Shown: positions 6,448-9,119 of the stretch, one piece after another
Numbering within the stretch: the stretch's first letter is position 1
How the letters are laid out: the number at the start of each line of letters is the position of its first letter
NCBI GenBank assembly: GCA_964492365.1
Contig: CAZBKA010000113.1
Coordinates: 1 to 9,119 of the forward strand
Source: JAGLTN01 sp035403325
GTDB taxonomy: Bacteria; Planctomycetota; Phycisphaerae; Sedimentisphaerales; Anaerobacaceae
DNA: 9,119 nt
Direction: 5' to 3'
The notes under the pieces: model-generated
The model's database searches: none
What the model was told of the DNA's origin: nothing
The model's input: only the letters and a program-made list of their open reading frames with translations
Position numbers and translations under genes: made by a program

Positions 6448-7725
6448 ATGCAATCAGCAGTAGATAAAAAAACACAAATTGCTTCGACCCTTCAACTTGA
6501 TTCGCCATCAGGATTTTGGAAGAAAAAAAAGTTGATTTGGGCGATTCTGCTTCTTGGAGTGGTGATAATAATTTGCATGGTTATGTTTGGTCACGACGGT
6601 GTTCAGACGGTTCAATATAAAACTCAGTCAGTTGAACGGAGAGATCTTGTTGTTCTTGTTACGGCCACCGGAACACTTGAGCCGACCAATGAAGTTGAAG
6701 TAGGCAGTGAACTTTCAGGTATCATCAAAAAAGTTAATGTCGATTTTAATGATCGTGTTACCATTGGTCAGGTATTGGTTCAATTGGACAAGTCAAAACT
6801 TGAGGCGCAAGTTGCACAAACAAAAGCTTCTCTTGAGTCTGCAAAGGCCAAGGCTATGCAGGCTAAGGCAACAATTGAAGAGACAGAAAGTAAGCTGCGT
6901 CAATTGGAAAGTGTTCGTAAATTGAGCGATGGCAAAGTTCCTGCTCAGGTTGACTTAGATGCCGCTGAAGCCGCCTACTCACGGGCCGTAGCAGATGAAG
7001 CAAGTGCCAAGGCTGTAATTGCAGAAGTTCAGGCAGGGCTGAATATTGACGAAACGGATTTGTCGAAAACAGTTATTTGTTCACCCGTCAATGGTGTAGT
7101 TCTGTCACGTAATATTGAAGTGGGGCAGACAGTTGCGGCATCATTTGAGGCTCCGGTGCTGTTTACATTGGCGGAGGATTTGTCAAAAATGGAACTGCAT
7201 GTTGATGTTGATGAAGCTGATATTGGTCAGGTGAAAGAAGGGCAGTTAGCGACCTTTACTGTTGATGCATATCAGAACCGTAATTTTTCTGCAGAGATCA
7301 CACAGGTACGCTACAGTTCCGATACAGTTGATGGTGTTGTAACATATGAAACGGTTCTTACTGTTGACAACAATGATTTATGCTTGCGGCCTGGAATGAC
7401 TGCGACAGCCGATATTATAGTAGAAAAAGTTGAAAACAAAATTGCTGTTCCAAGTGCTGCATTGCGATTTTCGCCTCCTGAGCAGGCGAAAAAAGAATCA
7501 TCAGTATCCATTGTAAATTCGATCCTGCCCAGACCACCCCAAGAGACAAAACACCAGGAAACAAACGGCAAAGGTGCACAAAAGGTTTGGGTTTTGCAGG
7601 ACGGGGTGCCCGTGTCGGTATCAGTTCAGGTTGGTGTTACAGACGGGGTTTATACTGAAATTATTAGCGGACAGATCGATGCTGGAATGTCGGTGATCAC
7701 AGAAGTGGTTTTAACAGGAAAATGA
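6448..7725 (+). CDS. MacA-type periplasmic adaptor (membrane fusion protein)
   Basis: The HlyD/MacA-family adaptor of the pump, 425 residues. GGAG (6435-6438) lies 9 bases before ATG 6448. One N-terminal membrane anchor (about 28-48) follows a basic KKKK and lacks a lipobox, so the protein is anchored by a helix as in MacA. The order is standard: first lipoyl half (about 80-116, TGTLEPTNEVEVGSELSG), coiled-coil hairpin (about 117-204, rich in Ala/Lys/Glu heptads), second lipoyl half (about 205-242, SPVNGVVLSRNIEVGQTV), beta-barrel (about 248-325, VDVDEADIGQVKEGQ) and membrane-proximal domain (331-425). Within that last domain, residues about 342-378 form a Pro/Gln/Lys-rich, low-complexity insertion between IAVPSAALRF and VWVLQDG, probably a flexible loop. 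It joins the inner-membrane ABC exporter to the NodT channel. Its end overlaps the ATPase start by 4 nt. Confidence 0.92.
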   Translation: MQSAVDKKTQIASTLQLDSPSGFWKKKKLIWAILLLGVVIIICMVMFGHDGVQTVQYKTQSVERRDLVVLVTATGTLEPTNEVEVGSELSGIIKKVNVDFNDRVTIGQVLVQLDKSKLEAQVAQTKASLESAKAKAMQAKATIEETESKLRQLESVRKLSDGKVPAQVDLDAAEAAYSRAVADEASAKAVIAEVQAGLNIDETDLSKTVICSPVNGVVLSRNIEVGQTVAASFEAPVLFTLAEDLSKMELHVDVDEADIGQVKEGQLATFTVDAYQNRNFSAEITQVRYSSDTVDGVVTYETVLTVDNNDLCLRPGMTATADIIVEKVENKIAVPSAALRFSPPEQAKKESSVSIVNSILPRPPQETKHQETNGKGAQKVWVLQDGVPVSVSVQVGVTDGVYTEIISGQIDAGMSVITEVVLTGK

Positions 7726-8447
7726 GTATGCCAGATACAGATTGCCACAGTGGACCTATTATTCGACTCAAGAATATCACAAAAGCTTACGGTGAAGGGC
7801 AGGCAAAAATGTATGCCTTACGCGGCATTGATCTGGATATCGCAAAGGGTGATTTTTTATCTATTATGGGGCCGAGCGGTTCAGGTAAATCTACCTGTAT
7901 GAATATTCTCGGATGTTTGGATACGCCTTCGTCAGGAACGTATGAATTTGAGGGGGTTAATGTTAGCACGTTAACTCGCCAGCAGCGGGCACAATTACGG
8001 CGGTTTTATTTAGGATTCGTTTTTCAGGGATACAATCTTCTGAATAGAACTTCCGCGATTGAAAATATTGAATTGCCGTTGATTTATCGGGGTGTGCCCG
8101 CCAACAAGCGTCATGAGGAGGCGAAAGAGGCACTCAAAATAGTCGGGCTGGAAGGATGGGAATCACATACTCCTAGTGAACTATCGGGCGGTCAGCAGCA
8201 GCGTGTTGCGATTGCCAGGGCGATTGTAACCAATCCTGCTGTACTGTTTGCTGATGAACCGACAGGAAATCTGGATACTGCGAGAAGTCGCGAAGTTATG
8301 GATCTGCTGACCCGGCTGAATCGTGAACAGAAGATAACTGTTGTGATGGTCACGCATGAACCGGATATGGCGGCTTATACTAAGCGAGTTGTTCATTTTC
8401 TGGATGGTCTGGTAAATTTGGATACTTCAAACGAGGATGAATATTAA
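7722..8447 (+). CDS. MacB/LolD-type ABC transporter ATPase
   Basis: The stand-alone nucleotide-binding subunit, 241 residues. All motifs are intact: Walker A GPSGSGKST (50-58), Q-loop Gln102, signature LSGGQQQR (154-161), Walker B VLFADEP (174-180), D-loop GNLD (182-185) and H-loop His212. The LGCLDTPSSG (63-72) and FVFQGYNLLNRTSAIENIELP (split about 99-119) segments place it in the MacB/LolD/FtsE group that powers FtsX-fold mechanotransmission exporters. It starts inside the adaptor gene (ATGA). A second ATG at 7728 is better spaced from AGGA (7716-7719), so the true start could be two codons later. In E. coli MacB the same domain is fused to the permease; here the permease is a separate gene overlapping the TAA by one base. 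It should hydrolyse ATP as a dimer at the cytoplasmic membrane face. Confidence 0.93.
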   Translation: MSMPDTDCHSGPIIRLKNITKAYGEGQAKMYALRGIDLDIAKGDFLSIMGPSGSGKSTCMNILGCLDTPSSGTYEFEGVNVSTLTRQQRAQLRRFYLGFVFQGYNLLNRTSAIENIELPLIYRGVPANKRHEEAKEALKIVGLEGWESHTPSELSGGQQQRVAIARAIVTNPAVLFADEPTGNLDTARSREVMDLLTRLNREQKITVVMVTHEPDMAAYTKRVVHFLDGLVNLDTSNEDEY

Positions 8448-8992
8448 TGCTTTTTAATACGATATTACTTGCGATACGTGATATTAGACGTAACGTAATG
8501 CGATCATTTTTGACGATTCTCGGTATCATCATAGGCGTTGCGGCTGTTATTACTCTGGTAACGATTGGCAGCGGTGCAACGGCTCAAGTTACAAGCCAAA
8601 TTGCTGATATGGGGACGAATGTGCTTATGATTACGCCTGGTAAACGGCATGGTCCTGGTCAGTCGTCTTCAGCACCACAATTTGACAACAAAGATGTTGA
8701 GGCTATTAAAAGAGACATCAGCAATTTGCTGGGCGTTGCCCCGACTTGTTCGCAAGGTGTCACTGCGGTGCTTGGAAATCTAAACTGGTCAACATCTGTA
8801 ACTGGCAGCAATAATGATTTTTTCAAAGTTAGGAACTGGACAATCGAAAGCGGTTGTGAGTTTGAGGATGCGGAACTGCGTTCAGGGCAAGCTGTTTGTG
8901 TTATTGGGCAGACAGTGCGTGAAAAGCTTTTTGGGTCGCAGGATCCTATTGGCAGCAGTATTCGCCTAGGTAAGGTTTCCTGCAGAGTATGA
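8447..8992 (+). CDS. MacB/FtsX-type ABC permease, 3'-truncated
   Basis: The N-terminal part of the inner-membrane permease. GAGGA (8433-8437) sits 9 bases before ATG 8447, which overlaps the ATPase stop (TAATG). Residues 1-20 are an amphipathic start with RDIRRNVMRS, followed by one membrane helix (about 21-42, LTILGIIIGVAAVITLVTIGSG being the conserved FtsX/MacB signature region). The periplasmic MacB_PCD domain then begins (about 43-180), including MGTNVLMITPG, GQTVREKLFG and DPIGSSIRLGKVSCRV. Homologues continue with an IGVL-like strand and about 220 more residues containing three further helices. Here a TGA follows Val181 immediately, so the reading is broken. The truncated product could not form a working permease. 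Because the sequence after 8990 looks foreign, I favour a chimeric join over a natural pseudogene, and the intact gene probably exists in the source genome. Confidence 0.8.
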   Translation: MLFNTILLAIRDIRRNVMRSFLTILGIIIGVAAVITLVTIGSGATAQVTSQIADMGTNVLMITPGKRHGPGQSSSAPQFDNKDVEAIKRDISNLLGVAPTCSQGVTAVLGNLNWSTSVTGSNNDFFKVRNWTIESGCEFEDAELRSGQAVCVIGQTVREKLFGSQDPIGSSIRLGKVSCRV

Positions 8993-9119
8993 AACTGGAA
9001 CACAGAATCCACCTGAACAAGTGTATCCTGATGGACATGGTACTGTGGAAGAACACTCTGGTGTTGATTCATTTCCTGGAACATTAACTGTAAAGCTCCA
9101 AGGGGCAGTGAACTGTGTT
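8966..9119 (-). CDS. Possible C-terminal-side fragment of a Cys-rich secreted protein (foreign to the + strand operon)
   Basis: The minus strand from 9118 is open for 50 codons to a TAG at 8968-8966. It reads like genuine protein: APWSFTVNVPGNESTPE followed by CSSTVPCPSGYTCSGGFCVP, with four cysteines spaced C-x5-C-x5-C-x4-C. That pattern is common in small disulphide-rich modules of secreted proteins from archaea, bacteria and eukaryotes. Only residues up to about the CTGCAG (8985-8980) are likely authentic. The last few codons (roughly GNLT before the stop) are antisense to the permease and probably an accident of the join. The + strand is also open here (ETGTQNPPEQ...), but it lacks a recognisable pattern. 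The gene's start lies outside the window. I do not recognise the protein. Confidence 0.42.
   Translation of the reverse strand, partial: TQFTAPWSFTVNVPGNESTPECSSTVPCPSGYTCSGGFCVPVSYSAGNLT

Noticed and set aside
8659..9084. Minus-strand open frame of 141 codons beginning at an ATG at 9084-9082
   Set aside because: Most of it is antisense to the MacB-type permease and has no recognisable pattern. A different minus frame (the Cys-rich one) is the plausible coding frame in 8990-9119.
8992..9119. + strand open frame reading ETGTQNPPEQVYPDGHG... to the window end
   Set aside because: It is open by chance alongside the minus frame. It has no motif, whereas the minus frame has a regular cysteine pattern. 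I keep it only as an alternative.

Overview
The window reads as a piece of a low-to-moderate GC Planctomycetota genome, perhaps a Phycisphaerae/Sedimentisphaerales-like lineage. This is inferred from gene content and was not confirmed by a search. The pointers are a GT-C/TPR protein whose C-terminus carries the TPR variant common in planctomycetes (NTLAWLLA, then RDPEQAL and VDTLAAAYA), a DUF1080 lipoprotein, and AT-leaning codon use. All convincing genes up to about 8990 are on the + strand.

Layout. (1) Positions 1-271 are non-coding. The first ~180 bases are very C-rich and G-poor, followed by a good sigma70-type promoter. (2) Positions 278-3102 hold two genes with a 4-nt overlap: a GT2 polyprenyl-phosphate-sugar-synthase-like enzyme and a polytopic TMTC-like GT-C glycosyltransferase with C-terminal TPRs. 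Together they look like a donor-lipid maker plus a lipid-dependent glycosyltransferase. (3) Positions 3222-4016 hold a monocistronic DUF1080 (3-keto-disaccharide hydrolase-like) lipoprotein with an unusual cysteine-rich tail, closed by a strong intrinsic terminator. (4) Positions 4230-8992 hold a tight operon: a CecR/YbiH-like TetR regulator, a NodT-type outer-membrane lipoprotein, a MacA-type membrane fusion protein, a MacB-type ABC ATPase and a separate MacB/FtsX-type permease. This is a self-regulated tripartite ABC efflux system in which MacB is split into two polypeptides. A good promoter and a near-palindromic candidate operator precede the regulator.

The last ~130 bases do not belong to this story. 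The permease stops after 181 residues, less than half the usual length, exactly where its conserved sequence should continue. From there to the end, the minus strand reads as a fragment of a cysteine-rich secreted-type protein (C-x5-C-x5-C-x4-C). The simplest reading is a chimeric join or contig-end assembly artefact near a CTGCAG at 8980-8985; a real insertion or rearrangement is the alternative.

I see no tRNA, rRNA, CRISPR array, transposase or defence system. The most interesting biology is the compact GT2 + TMTC-like pair, the split MacAB-NodT operon with its CecR-like regulator, and the Cys-tailed DUF1080 lipoprotein.
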